NCBI GenBank assembly: GCA_028281495.1
Contig: JANQJU010000029.1
Coordinates: forward strand, 62,001-126,000
DNA length: 64,000 nucleotides
Source: SAR324 cluster bacterium
GTDB taxonomy: Bacteria; SAR324; NAC60-12
Reading direction: 5' to 3'
A model generated the notes under the pieces. The model saw nothing but the letters and a program-made list of their open reading frames with translations. It had not been told where the DNA came from and did not search any database. A program made the translations under genes and the position numbers. Positions 8,772-18,203 of the stretch are shown one piece after another (positions within the stretch are counted from its first letter, which is position 1; each line of letters begins with the position of its first letter).

Positions 8772-10676
8772 CTAAGGACACGCTCCTTGCGCCTTTGCTG
8801 CTTGATACGGTTCGCACAAACCCAATTGACAAGCCTGTTGCCAATCACCACAAGCCAGGTCAGGACGCGATGCCTGAAAATAGGCTTGCCCGCGTGATTG
8901 ATAGACGGCTGCTGGTGTTTGAGCCGTTCCCAATTGCAGTGATCGTGTGAAGTCGTTGATAGCAGAGGCATATTGCTGAAGGAATAAATATTTACGACCC
9001 CGTTGATAATAAAGCTCTGCTTGTTGAGGATAAATTTGTAAGAGGCGCTCGTAATCTTGGAAAGCAGTTTCGTAGTCTTGCAATAAGAAATAGGATTCTC
9101 CTCGATAAAGCAGTGCCTCCGGATGATTGGGAATATAACGCAGGACTTCGTTGAAATCGGTAATGGCTTCTGCGTAGGCTTCTGTTCGGTAGTAAGCAAA
9201 TCCACGTTGGGCATATGTTTCGATATCCGAAGCATTCAGTTGCAGGGCTGTTGAATAATCGGTGATTGCTTGAGGAAGCTGTCCTAGTTGATCGTGCAAT
9301 TTCCCACGATTTTTGTGATTGAGGCGAAATCGAGCTTCGAGGGCAATCGATTGATTATAATGGGCTAATGCCGAATCCCATTCATTGCGTCGATGATGCA
9401 TCACAGCGAGTTGATGATGCCCCATCCACGACTTAGGATTGTATTGAAGCGTGTGCGTCCACAGTGTGTCTAAATTTTGATAAATTCGGGTTTGGTTCCA
9501 TGTGAGCCAAACCAGTAGAATCAAAAAACCTCCCCCGGCGAAACCCCCGAAACGTGAGAAATTGGGGTTTGAAGAAACGGTCCAAACCCCTCCTACAACT
9601 GCCAAAATCAGCAAAGGAATGCTGGGTAAATGTCCCCAATGGTCGGCGACATACGATGCGCTAAACCAACCATTGTGAAATAGGCCGGACACCGGGAACA
9701 ATCCTAATCCGAATGCGGATAAGGCTAAAAATAGAGGTTTTCCCCACGTTTGATATTTCCAGAGCAAGCATCCAAAAATGAAAACAATGCTAAACAAAGG
9801 CAAATATAAAGAAAGCGTTTCCACATCCAATGTCCATCGAGGATAATTGAACATCAATGGGTAGGGCAAGATCAGTTTTTTGAGATAAAAAAATGGAACA
9901 TGTCCGAACACTTGCAAACGTTCAAGGAAGCTCAGTTGCACAAAGCCTTCAAGTGGATTGATCGCATGGGTTTCAAACCAAATTCGAGCGATCCCTGCGA
10001 CAGCGGCTATTCCGAATAAAGGGATGAGCAAGAGGGTATCCCTACGTTTCCAAGGAAGACGCAACCACCAGCAAACCAAGACCAGCATCGGAGGGAGCAT
10101 GATTGTTGAAGTCTTGCTGAGAAGCGCACAAACAAGAAACAGACAAGTGATGGCATACCAGTGCCACCTTGGTTTGAGAGCAAACTTCCAAAAACTCCAT
10201 ACGCACAGCAGAAAAAAAATTGCTGCGACTCCATTTTTCCGTTGAGCAATCCAGGCTACGGATTGTACGTAAATGGGGTGCAACGCGAACAACATGCCAA
10301 CCCACCAGGCTCCCCGTATCCGAAACTGAAGCAAGATCCTCCACAACAATAATGCTGCTAGCCCATGTAGGATGATGTTGATCGTATGAGCAATTGTGAG
10401 ATTGCCTCCAAACAATTGGTATTCTAACCAAAACGTGGTTCGCGTGATGGGCAGGTAAGGCCAGACCCCGTTGTCATTGAGAGGGTTCAGCCATACCTGA
10501 AAGAGTCCGTCGGCCGCCTTGACCACCGGATCTTCTAGAAAAAAATCAGCATCGTCGATGATGAAGCCTGCTTGAAATGCGGGAGAATAGGCAATGCCGG
10601 TGAGTACCAACAGAATCCCACCCAACACCCAGTGAGAGGTTACAATCTCATGGAGGGACTTAGAGCTTCTTGGCAT
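8772..10676 (-). CDS. TMTC-like multi-spanning membrane protein with C-terminal TPR repeats
   Basis: The N-terminal ~400 residues contain about nine to eleven hydrophobic helices. An acidic motif, [12 protein letters not shown], sits in the first loop, where GT-C glycosyltransferases carry their metal-binding or catalytic acidic residues. The last ~220 residues are at least five TPR repeats (for example [26 protein letters not shown]). This helix-plus-TPR layout resembles TMTC-type mannosyltransferases, so a polyprenol-linked sugar transferase for proteins or glycans is inferred, not shown. ATG 10676 overlaps the end of the upstream gene by 17 bases; an in-frame TTG at 10724 is less likely. 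cbiE follows within 35 bases. Confidence 0.8.
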   Translation of the reverse strand: MPRSSKSLHEIVTSHWVLGGILLVLTGIAYSPAFQAGFIIDDADFFLEDPVVKAADGLFQVWLNPLNDNGVWPYLPITRTTFWLEYQLFGGNLTIAHTINIILHGLAALLLWRILLQFRIRGAWWVGMLFALHPIYVQSVAWIAQRKNGVAAIFFLLCVWSFWKFALKPRWHWYAITCLFLVCALLSKTSTIMLPPMLVLVCWWLRLPWKRRDTLLLIPLFGIAAVAGIARIWFETHAINPLEGFVQLSFLERLQVFGHVPFFYLKKLILPYPLMFNYPRWTLDVETLSLYLPLFSIVFIFGCLLWKYQTWGKPLFLALSAFGLGLFPVSGLFHNGWFSASYVADHWGHLPSIPLLILAVVGGVWTVSSNPNFSRFGGFAGGGFLILLVWLTWNQTRIYQNLDTLWTHTLQYNPKSWMGHHQLAVMHHRRNEWDSALAHYNQSIALEARFRLNHKNRGKLHDQLGQLPQAITDYSTALQLNASDIETYAQRGFAYYRTEAYAEAITDFNEVLRYIPNHPEALLYRGESYFLLQDYETAFQDYERLLQIYPQQAELYYQRGRKYLFLQQYASAINDFTRSLQLGTAQTPAAVYQSRGQAYFQASRPDLACGDWQQACQLGLCEPYQAAKAQGACP

Positions 10677-12204
10677 GAATACTCGTATAGTTGGTCGTGC
10701 AAGCCCCTTCTTGTTCCAAATCAAATGTCCAACGGTGGCGAGGGCAGACCAAGTGGTGTTTGCCTTCGACCCATGCCATCTTCAGATCGGCTCCTTGATG
10801 AGGACAATATCGGTCTACCTCATAACGGCACCCTTCTGCTTCCACTATCATTCGTTCGTTATGGGCTTCTCGTTCTAGGGTTTTGGCGCAAAAGGCGTTC
10901 AAATCTTCTGCTTCCAGAATTAAAAAACCATGAATTAAAGGGTGGTATTCATCAGGATGCCGTTCCAAATGAATACGGAATGTCAAACACCAATCTTCCC
11001 AAGTGAGATGGCGGTCCAACACCCTCTGAATTTGCCACGCGGGACTGCGCATGGAATAGAATTGATCTTCACTGATCTCATGGACGCGTTCGATGCGTTT
11101 GTGGACAAAATCAATCTTGAGCATAGGATCCACACCCGTCAAACTCACATAAAGGGGAAGCTGTATGCGCTCGTGCAATGTGAATTGATCGAGTTTTTTT
11201 TGCATTTCGTCACTCAGCCGATGCAAGACTTGCTGATTTTCTTCTTCAGAAAATGTGTGATGCAGTTTGGTAAAATAGTCGCGATAACGCTTTGCATAAT
11301 TTTCAATATATTCTTGTGCATGAGCTTCATCAACTCGTTCTTGCGCGTGGTGAATGAACTGACCCGTATGAATGTCCAAGATATCCCCTGGCATCATTTC
11401 TGGGCAGGTTACGGGGATTTTAAGGCGTTTCTCTAAATACTTCAAAAAGACAGGTGTTCTAGGAAAGATATTCACCGTTTCAAAGTTTTTCTGAATCAGA
11501 GTGGGGTCTAAAAAGCAGGGTGGCCCGGCTGATGGGATGTAGAAGCGCGGGGCGAGTGTTTCAATCGAACGGGCCACTGTGTTGAATTTGCCCATCATCT
11601 TTTTCCGCGACAATTTGGAATAGTGATCCTGAGGATAGTCATAACACGTGGGATGCCACGTCGCTCCAGAAAATTGAGCACTGAAGACATCAATGTGTCC
11701 GTATTCTTGTTTGATGTTTGGTAGCTCATCGTTGATTTTGCAGTCATTGAGGTTCAGCATTCGAAACCCTTCGGCCTCAATGAATAATGCCGAATCTCGA
11801 TTGTGTTCCGAATCGTCGAGATACAATTCTAAGTAGCCGCTTGGAATGGCCACTTTTTGACGGTGGGTGCATGCAAGGATGGATTTGCACTGATAATGAT
11901 CGAAGATGGCATGCAGGTGATCTCGTCGAAATTTGGGGAGAACGAGAGTGAAATCACGCGCGTGCAAACTGTTCATGAATTCGAGGTCTAAATGGTCTTT
12001 GTGCTCATGACTGATGTAAATGAATTTTTCTTTGTTGGGCAAGGCCAGTTTGTGTTGAACATAATCGGCCATGTGATGATTACAAGGGTATTGAAACCAA
12101 GCGGAATCGAAGGCTCCTTTGTCAGAAAGCCATGGGTCGGTGATGACAATATCGGTTGATGTTTCGAGCAGGAAGCTAGCATGTCCTAAATAGGTGAGTT
12201 GCAT
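10660..12204 (-). CDS. Metallo-beta-lactamase-fold protein with C-terminal Rieske [2Fe-2S] domain
   Basis: The N-terminal domain starts MQLTYLGHASFLLE and carries the metal ligand run SHEHKDHLD, typical of MBL-fold hydrolases. The end has CPHQGADL and CPRHRWTFD, the CxH...CxxH ligands of a Rieske cluster. MBL and Rieske domains also meet in CMP-N-acetylneuraminate hydroxylase relatives, but there the Rieske part comes first, as I recall; here the order is reversed. FYIPSAGPPCFLDP resembles a segment of that group. A redox-linked hydroxylase or hydrolase is inferred; the substrate is unknown. ATG 12204 has AAGGA upstream. 514 residues. It heads a four-gene minus-strand run and is divergent from fliG. 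Confidence 0.8.
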   Translation of the reverse strand: MQLTYLGHASFLLETSTDIVITDPWLSDKGAFDSAWFQYPCNHHMADYVQHKLALPNKEKFIYISHEHKDHLDLEFMNSLHARDFTLVLPKFRRDHLHAIFDHYQCKSILACTHRQKVAIPSGYLELYLDDSEHNRDSALFIEAEGFRMLNLNDCKINDELPNIKQEYGHIDVFSAQFSGATWHPTCYDYPQDHYSKLSRKKMMGKFNTVARSIETLAPRFYIPSAGPPCFLDPTLIQKNFETVNIFPRTPVFLKYLEKRLKIPVTCPEMMPGDILDIHTGQFIHHAQERVDEAHAQEYIENYAKRYRDYFTKLHHTFSEEENQQVLHRLSDEMQKKLDQFTLHERIQLPLYVSLTGVDPMLKIDFVHKRIERVHEISEDQFYSMRSPAWQIQRVLDRHLTWEDWCLTFRIHLERHPDEYHPLIHGFLILEAEDLNAFCAKTLEREAHNERMIVEAEGCRYEVDRYCPHQGADLKMAWVEGKHHLVCPRHRWTFDLEQEGACTTNYTSIHAKKL

Positions 12205-12417
12205 GATGGATTGGTCCTTATGTGAGGTTGAATAAATTGTTTCAGTACGCTTCTCTCCCGCCGACGAATAAATCATATAAATTGCGCAATTGCAGCACAG
12301 AAGCGAATGCTGCAATAGGTGCCCTATTTTTGCATACATAAAACCCGGCAAATGCGATACACTATACCGCTGTTGGGTTATGAACCGGAACGTCAACTTT
12401 GAATCAAAGGAGAAGCT

Positions 12418-13431
12418 ATGGGTGTAGGGAAACTGACCGGACCAAAAAAGGCCGCAATTCTGCTCCTCGCAATGGGAGAAGAAGGGGCGGCAGAAGTGAT
12501 CAAAAACCTGGAAGAAACCGAAATCCAGCAGGTGGGATACTACATGACTCGATTCACCGACGTGTCCCCAGAAGAATTAGACATCGTGCTGGAAGAGTTT
12601 TACAGAAAATCCGTCATGCAAGATGAAGGGGTAGGGATCAATGCCACAGGTGATTTTGTAAAAAACGCCTTGATCAAGGCGATGGGGACCGATCGTGCCT
12701 CTGGTATTGTGGACAACTTGAAAGCGCATCAAGAGGAAGGTGCTCTAGATTCCTTGAAGTTTATGGATCCCAAAATCATTGCTAGTTATATTTCGCATGA
12801 GCATCCCCAAACCATTGCGCTGATCATGGCGCACCTCACCGATCTGGAACAAGCCTCAATGGTGCTTCGAGAATTGCCTGAAAACCTGCAAGCTGATGTA
12901 GTTTATCGGATGGCGGTTCTAGAAAGTATTCCTCCTGGAATTATTTCAGAAATGGACGATGTTCTTTCGGAAGAGATGAAATCAGCTGCTGCGGTTGGAA
13001 CCAAAGTAGGGGGTGTTGAATCTGTCGCAGAAATTCTCAACTCGCTCGACAAATCCACAGAAACCCGCATTCTAGCAACCATTGAAGAAAGTAATCCCGA
13101 TTTAGCGGAACAGATTCGTGAACTGATGTTCACCTTCGAAGATTTGGTACTCATCGACAGCAGTCAAATGCAGATCGTACTCAAAGAGATCGAGCAACAA
13201 GATCTGGTTTTAGCGATGAAGACGGCAAGCGACGCAGTCAAGGAGTTGATCTTCAGTAGCATGTCCTCACGGGCCGCCGATATGATCCGTGAAGACTTGG
13301 AGGTGATGGGACCTGTCAAGGTTTCCGACGTGGAATCTGCTCAACAAAAAATCATCAAAACCGTCAGCCGCTTGGAAGAAGAAGGTAAGATCGTGATTAG
13401 TGGCCGTGGCGGTGGTAGCGAAGTAGTTTAA
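12418..13431 (+). CDS. fliG: Flagellar motor switch protein FliG
   Basis: FliG forms the rotor ring between MS-ring and C-ring and bears the charged torque helix. The 337-residue protein has all three parts: the N-terminal GPKKAAILLLAMG segment, the middle EHPQTIALIMAHL with EHPQT motif, and a C-terminal domain (MFTFEDLVLIDSSQMQIVLKEIE, LAMKTASDAVKELIFSSMSSRAADMIREDLE) with the alternating charges used against the stator. ATG 12418 follows AAAGGAGA. No other flagellar structural gene is in the window, so this is a solitary fliG; whether it is the main copy or a paralogue cannot be told. Its TAA shares the TTAA at 13428-13431 with the convergent gene's stop. Confidence 0.94.
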   Translation: MGVGKLTGPKKAAILLLAMGEEGAAEVIKNLEETEIQQVGYYMTRFTDVSPEELDIVLEEFYRKSVMQDEGVGINATGDFVKNALIKAMGTDRASGIVDNLKAHQEEGALDSLKFMDPKIIASYISHEHPQTIALIMAHLTDLEQASMVLRELPENLQADVVYRMAVLESIPPGIISEMDDVLSEEMKSAAAVGTKVGGVESVAEILNSLDKSTETRILATIEESNPDLAEQIRELMFTFEDLVLIDSSQMQIVLKEIEQQDLVLAMKTASDAVKELIFSSMSSRAADMIREDLEVMGPVKVSDVESAQQKIIKTVSRLEEEGKIVISGRGGGSEVV

Positions 13432-15284
13432 GCGGTTCTTGTCCGGAGCAATCGCGCCATCACATACAAAATTTCCGCAGCGGTGAATGCGAGTAAAATC
13501 CATAGCAGCCATTCACGGAGTTTATCCGCAGAAGGTAAGAAATTTCGCATTTGTTCCTGTTCTGCTTTCCGTTCAAAGTATTGACGCATTTCCAACAGTT
13601 CCTCATCGGTTAACAACCGAGGTAAGCTCTCCGAGGACGGCAGATTGATCGAAAAATGATAAGTCTTCTGCTGTCCCTCATTTCCTACCGAATAATGCCC
13701 AGGTTTCCATTGGGTCCAGCGTGAGCTTTGACCCACTGCCGATGGAAGCGGATTTCCTGCTTCAAACGTTCCCAAGTATTGCTGGGAATGGGCTTCCACT
13801 ATATGAGTCAGCCACTCTTGCAATACATCTGCAAACACCACATCTTTGTATAAAGGTCCCCAGGCAGGAGAAATACCGGTAGCCAGCAGCCACATGTTGC
13901 GGCTTTCGGAATAATAAAGATGGTCATTCACTTTCTGAATGCCCCACGGTTCTGCCAATTCGGTTTGTGACCAATCGACCACCCATTGTCCCACTGGGAA
14001 GTCAGGAGTGTCTTCATTTGTAGCGTCCGCTTCTGTAGTGCCGGTATTCGCGTTTGTATCCCCTAACAAAGATCCGGTAGTTTCATCGGAGAGATCGGCG
14101 ACGGGCTGTGCAAAAGCACGCCAGTCCCCCAAACGAGTGGGGATGAACAGCTTACTTTCTACTGTTTTTAAGGAATCTTCCCAACGAATGGGGTGATCGC
14201 CTAACAGGAGTAGCACATCGGGTTGGTATGTCTGTACATCGGTTGCTGTGGTGCTTAGGAAGGAAAACACTTGATTCGCATTAAGGGCAGACTTCAGTTG
14301 ATGCAATCCATGACGATAAATTCCAGCATTTCCTTCAGATGTGAAGATCGCTGCCCAAAGTGGGTTCAGCCGAGATTGTTGGTAGAATCGAACGTTATCG
14401 AGACGATTCTCATTTTGTGGATGGTCGAGGATCACTTCAATTGGTTTATGCCGTTCGAAATTCTTATCCAGTTTCACTTCTACAAGCTGTGCATCTCTCC
14501 CTTTCCACTCGACTTCCTGCGAACCGATGGTTTGTCCCGACTGCAAGACTTTGACCTGAAGAGGGAAGGTCTGTGGGTAGTGCCCGTAAATTTCCGCTTG
14601 TAGCTGGAAATTAAACAAATCTCCATTTTGTACATGCAGCTTACGTAGACCCAAGTTGACTGATGTGAGCAATGCTTCTGGTCGATGAAATTCCCACTCG
14701 ATATTTTGAGTGGCCGATCGATAAAACTGAAATTGAGACCACTGAAAGTCGGAAATGAGGTGCACTCGGAGCAATTGTTGCTCTTCTTGAGTATCGATAC
14801 GCTGCAAGACTAAACTAGCAATTTGAGCCAGCGTTGGAGACCCAGAAGCGACTTCTTCCCAATTGCCTGTTGTGATCACCGGGGTTTTTTCAGCAAGAGG
14901 CAGCAATTCCGACAAGCGCAACACGTCATTGTTGACTAATGAGAGACCTTGGTTTTGCAGATAGCGACTTAGCGCTTCATCAGTTTCAGGGAAATACCGA
15001 CTGAGGGTGTCATCCACTATCCAAACTTCGGTGGGACGAACGCGTTCTAACCAAACGGGTTGAGCCAAAATGAGAAACAAAAATAGAATGATGAGAGAAC
15101 GCAAGAGTTTCAATAGCCATTCTTCTAAGGAAAAAAGAAATCTTTTGCGACGCGTGTCTGTGGGAAGCAGAAAAAAGGCTGAAAATAAAAAGGGCTTTTT
15201 TTGACGGCGCAGCATGGGCCAAATCCAAGGCAGGATTGCCAAGGGAAGACCCAACAACCAAAGGGGAGTCAAGAATTGGATCAT
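13428..15284 (-). CDS. BatA-domain membrane protein (aerotolerance-regulator N-terminal type)
   Basis: The start MIQFLTPLWLLGLPLAILPWIWPML, with LFSAFFLLP and a second helix near residues 60-80, is the BatA N-terminal membrane domain. The long central part is extracytoplasmic-looking beta-rich sequence. It includes a vWA-like opening (TEVWIVDDTLS), though the metal-binding pattern is poor. A C-terminal helix (WLLWILLAFTAAEILYVM) anchors it. Homologues usually sit with MoxR ATPases and other Bat proteins; none is here. The role is unknown, probably envelope-associated. It is convergent with fliG and overlaps it by 4 bases. Confidence 0.72.
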   Translation of the reverse strand: MIQFLTPLWLLGLPLAILPWIWPMLRRQKKPFLFSAFFLLPTDTRRKRFLFSLEEWLLKLLRSLIILFLFLILAQPVWLERVRPTEVWIVDDTLSRYFPETDEALSRYLQNQGLSLVNNDVLRLSELLPLAEKTPVITTGNWEEVASGSPTLAQIASLVLQRIDTQEEQQLLRVHLISDFQWSQFQFYRSATQNIEWEFHRPEALLTSVNLGLRKLHVQNGDLFNFQLQAEIYGHYPQTFPLQVKVLQSGQTIGSQEVEWKGRDAQLVEVKLDKNFERHKPIEVILDHPQNENRLDNVRFYQQSRLNPLWAAIFTSEGNAGIYRHGLHQLKSALNANQVFSFLSTTATDVQTYQPDVLLLLGDHPIRWEDSLKTVESKLFIPTRLGDWRAFAQPVADLSDETTGSLLGDTNANTGTTEADATNEDTPDFPVGQWVVDWSQTELAEPWGIQKVNDHLYYSESRNMWLLATGISPAWGPLYKDVVFADVLQEWLTHIVEAHSQQYLGTFEAGNPLPSAVGQSSRWTQWKPGHYSVGNEGQQKTYHFSINLPSSESLPRLLTDEELLEMRQYFERKAEQEQMRNFLPSADKLREWLLWILLAFTAAEILYVMARLLRTRTA

Positions 15285-15391
15285 TAGGGGGTCCTTATGA
15301 AAAAAAATTAAAAATTCCGGTACGCATTTTGTATTTCATTAAACAATGACAAACCTTTTTTTGAGAAGCACATCCTTTGAAGGAGGACCCC

Positions 15392-15559
15392 ATGTCAGCC
15401 ACATTGCAGCGTCGTTTCATGTTGTCGCAAGTCAAAGCGATTCGTCGTTATGTTCAGCAATATCCTAACGAAAATCCTAATCTTGTTATCATGCGTTGGG
15501 TGGAATTATATGCCGAAGATTATCGTAGAACTTGGGAAGAAAATCACATTGGTGCATAA
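15392..15559 (+). CDS. Small basic protein of unknown function (55 aa)
   Basis: ATG 15392 follows a perfect AGGAGG at 15381-15386 with a five-base spacer, one of the best ribosome binding sites in the window. The protein (MSATLQRRFMLSQVKAIRRY..., ending NHIGA) has no signal peptide or membrane segment and looks helical and basic. The preceding ~100 bases are AT-rich and can hold a promoter. I do not recognise the family. Strong translation signals and an isolated position suggest a real, well-expressed small gene. Confidence 0.65.
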   Translation: MSATLQRRFMLSQVKAIRRYVQQYPNENPNLVIMRWVELYAEDYRRTWEENHIGA

Positions 15560-15588
15560 TCGCGTCGGTTGAAAAATGTATGGCTTCC

Positions 15589-16251
15589 TCAGAACGTCAT
15601 GGTTTCTTCAGACCCTGTTTTCCTCTGGACGATCAATAGCAATTTTCCTTCCTCTATTGTAATTCTCACCGGTACTGATTCCACTCGATTGGAAACACCT
15701 GAGGGAACTTTCCCCATTTCCAAAGTATTGCTGCAGAGCGGATAGGCCAAGCCCGTTGTGGTAATACCATATACCGGACCGAACATTGGCAGCAACGACA
15801 CCGTTGTTCCAATACGAAACACACCTTCCCATTTTTGCTCAATCACTTCGATCCAATCCAAGGCTGTCCACAAGCGTATTTTCAATTGGGATGAGTATTT
15901 ATACAGTAGCTCGACGTTGGCAAAAAACTGATCGCTACGTCCGCCAGATGCCCCTAACATGTGGACTTCCGAAACATTCTGCTGTAGGCAGTATCGCACC
16001 GTTTTGTCGCCATCATTGGTGTCTTGTTCCTCAACGGAGATGAGGCAATCCGATCCCAAAGCCTGCCGAGTTGCGGAAGCAATAGAGTCTAAGTCGCCAA
16101 CCACGACATCGGGTCGCAAGCCTTGTTGTATCACAAAATTTGCACCGCCATCTGCACAGATCCTGAGGTCTGCTTGATTCCACAAATTTTGTAGTAGATC
16201 GAGGGAAGGCGGTTCTCCATTGCAAACAATCACAGCAGTTTTTGAAGTCAT
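15589..16251 (-). CDS. thiN: Thiamine pyrophosphokinase
   Basis: The enzyme transfers pyrophosphate from ATP to thiamine to make the active cofactor. The family blocks are present in order: IVCNGEPP, CADGGANFV, RPDVVVGDLDSI, QDTNDGDKTVRYCL, and GASGGRSDQFFANVELL. 220 residues is normal. The start codon CAT (complement) at 16249-16251 overlaps the divergent ATG of rsmI at 16250-16252. Each gene's promoter must therefore lie inside the other gene, unless the mRNAs are leaderless. Confidence 0.9.
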   Translation of the reverse strand: MTSKTAVIVCNGEPPSLDLLQNLWNQADLRICADGGANFVIQQGLRPDVVVGDLDSIASATRQALGSDCLISVEEQDTNDGDKTVRYCLQQNVSEVHMLGASGGRSDQFFANVELLYKYSSQLKIRLWTALDWIEVIEQKWEGVFRIGTTVSLLPMFGPVYGITTTGLAYPLCSNTLEMGKVPSGVSNRVESVPVRITIEEGKLLLIVQRKTGSEETMTF

Positions 16252-17023
16252 GTCAAATTCCTTAGGAACCCTATACCTTGTTTCGACGCCAATTGGTCAT
16301 CCAGACGATATAACACTCCGTGCGATTCATCTCTTGAAGGAAGTGCCGCATCTGGTGTGTGAAGAACGTAAAGTCGGGTCGCGATTACTGAAGCATTTGG
16401 AAATTTCGAAATCGATTCGCCTGCTGAACGAGCATAATGAAGCGGAGGGGGTTCCCGAACTGATTCAATTGCTCAAACAAGGGGAATCCATCGTATTGAT
16501 TTCTGACTGTGGTACTCCTGTTTTTGCCGATCCAGGAACGCTTTTAGTACAAGCTGCAACAGCAGCTGAGATTCCGGTAGCTCCAGTTCCAGGAGCCTCT
16601 TCTTTGATGGCAGCTCTCGTGGTGAGTGCGTTGGATTTGAAGGAATTCCACTATGCGGGCTTCTTGCCAAGACAATCCGAAGATCGTTTGAAAGCTCTGC
16701 GTCGTTTACAAACAATTTTAGTGCCCTTGGTGATCTATGAGGCCCCGTACCGGTTGATCCCATTATTGAATGACTTGGTCTCTGTATTTGGAGAAAAGAC
16801 ACCAGCCGTTCTGTGCGTGCAGCTTACAATGGCAGGAGAGCAAATCCATCGAGGAGCATTAGGAAAACTCCAACAACATTTTGCAGAAAATCCGATCAAG
16901 GCAGAGTTTGTGCTAATTGTGGACAACACCAAAGAACCTAAAAAATTTCGTCGAAGCAAGCCACGCAACAAGTCTTATGCAAGATCTCGCTCACGCACCA
17001 CTTCTCGTAAATACCATTCGTAA
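16250..17023 (+). CDS. rsmI: 16S rRNA C1402 2'-O-methyltransferase RsmI
   Basis: GTLYLVSTPIGHPDDITLRAI, CEERKVGSRLL, LISDCGTPVFADPGTLLV and PVPGASSLMAAL are the family signatures. RsmI uses SAM to 2'-O-methylate C1402 in the ribosomal P site. A basic tail (PKKFRRSKPRNKSYARSRSR) probably binds RNA. ATG 16250 shares CATG with thiN; an in-frame TTG at 16220 lies within thiN. The 3' end overlaps the convergent fcl by 49 bases. Confidence 0.93.
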   Translation: MSNSLGTLYLVSTPIGHPDDITLRAIHLLKEVPHLVCEERKVGSRLLKHLEISKSIRLLNEHNEAEGVPELIQLLKQGESIVLISDCGTPVFADPGTLLVQAATAAEIPVAPVPGASSLMAALVVSALDLKEFHYAGFLPRQSEDRLKALRRLQTILVPLVIYEAPYRLIPLLNDLVSVFGEKTPAVLCVQLTMAGEQIHRGALGKLQQHFAENPIKAEFVLIVDNTKEPKKFRRSKPRNKSYARSRSRTTSRKYHS

Positions 17024-17922
17024 ACGATCTTCAAACCCGCTCGTAACGAAGTCTTCGAATGCCATCCCAAGGCATTGATCTTTTCCACATCCAGGACTTT
17101 TCGGGGAGCACCGTCTGGCTTGGAGGAATCAAAGATTAACTCAGCAGGGCACCCTACGACGTCACGGATACACTCAGCAAGTTCGCGGATGGCCATATCA
17201 TTGCCTGTTCCAATATTGATCACCTCCGAGCCATTGTAATGCTCCATCAGGAACAAGCAGGCTTCGGCGAGGTCATCGACAAACAAGAGCTCTCGCTGGG
17301 GGGTTCCAGTACCCCACACCACCACTTCTGGAGTGCCCTTCAGTTTGGCCTCATGAAACCGGCGAATCAAACCAGGCACCACGTGTGAATTTTCCGGATG
17401 AAAATTATCTTGTGTGCCATACAAATTGGTCGGCATGACCGCAATAAAGTTGGTGTTGTATTGATGGTTGTAACTTTGACACATTTTAATGCCTGCAATT
17501 TTCGCAATGCCATAAGCCTCGTTGGTGGGTTCTAGTGGGCTGGTGAGGAGGTATTCTTCCTTGATCGGTTGTGGGCTGAGTTTTGGGTAAATGCATGAAC
17601 TTCCTAGAAACAATAGTTTTTGCACGTTGTGTGAGTAAGCTTGGTGGATCAGGTGGTTTTGGATCTGCAAGTTTTGATAGATGAATTCGGCAGGGTAGGT
17701 GCTATTGGCATGAATTCCCCCCACTTTGGCTGCGGCAATGAAGACATAGTCTGGGCGTTCTTGATCAAAGAAACGGGCTACAGCCCGTTCATCCAACAAG
17801 TCGAGTTCTTGCCGAGATCGTGTCAACAAGTTGGTATAGCTTTGTTGTTTCAATTGGCGCATAATCGCTGAACCCACCATCCCGCGATGTCCTGCTACAT
17901 AAATCTTAGCCTGTTGTTCCAT
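16975..17922 (-). CDS. fcl: GDP-L-fucose synthase
   Basis: This NADP-dependent epimerase/reductase makes GDP-L-fucose from GDP-4-keto-6-deoxymannose. It has the Rossmann motif AGHRGMVGSA, LGSSCIYP, the catalytic YGIAK and PTNLYG, in 315 residues. GGAGG sits five bases before ATG 17922. The usual partner Gmd is not in the window. It supplies a nucleotide sugar, consistent with the glycosyltransferases and O-antigen ligase elsewhere in the window. Confidence 0.94.
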   Translation of the reverse strand: MEQQAKIYVAGHRGMVGSAIMRQLKQQSYTNLLTRSRQELDLLDERAVARFFDQERPDYVFIAAAKVGGIHANSTYPAEFIYQNLQIQNHLIHQAYSHNVQKLLFLGSSCIYPKLSPQPIKEEYLLTSPLEPTNEAYGIAKIAGIKMCQSYNHQYNTNFIAVMPTNLYGTQDNFHPENSHVVPGLIRRFHEAKLKGTPEVVVWGTGTPQRELLFVDDLAEACLFLMEHYNGSEVINIGTGNDMAIRELAECIRDVVGCPAELIFDSSKPDGAPRKVLDVEKINALGWHSKTSLRAGLKIVYEWYLREVVRERDLA

Positions 17923-18203
17923 GAAACCTCCGGAGATTGGGCAGCCATTACCCTGGGTCGTCGCTATCTACGTTTTTTGCCTTATGCTGTGTCAGCAGAT
18001 GTTGCCGTTGTTTGTCATCCGACTGTTTGTCGTCTTGCTCCAGCAATTCGAGTCAAGAGCGATCATTTCAATCCAATCGGCATTGCCTGTCAATAGCTTT
18101 CGAGGAGTCACACACGATAAGGCATCTTCCTTGAATAGGTATTGCATTTCTAGTAGAACGGTCTGTCCGTAAACTGACTGTTCACCCCCGCCTTACGACG
18201 ACT
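17923..18203. other. Divergent intergenic region fcl / rlmH
   Basis: About 280 bases separate the divergent fcl and rlmH starts. The plus strand can be read as a hydrophobic frame from 17921, but it has no ribosome binding site and begins within the fcl start codon. I see no RNA gene or clear hairpin. It most likely holds promoters for both sides. Confidence 0.5.

Noticed and set aside
10677..10724. TTG start adding 16 residues to the TMTC-like protein
   Set aside because: It would overlap the previous gene by 65 bases and gives no conserved sequence; ATG 10676 is simpler.
12205..12417. Flagellar-type promoter before fliG
   Set aside because: I compared the region with sigma-28 and sigma-54 patterns; spacing and key bases do not fit.
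17921..18172. Hydrophobic plus-strand frame of 83 codons upstream of rlmH
   Set aside because: No ribosome binding site, its start overlaps the fcl start codon and the sequence looks like no membrane protein family.
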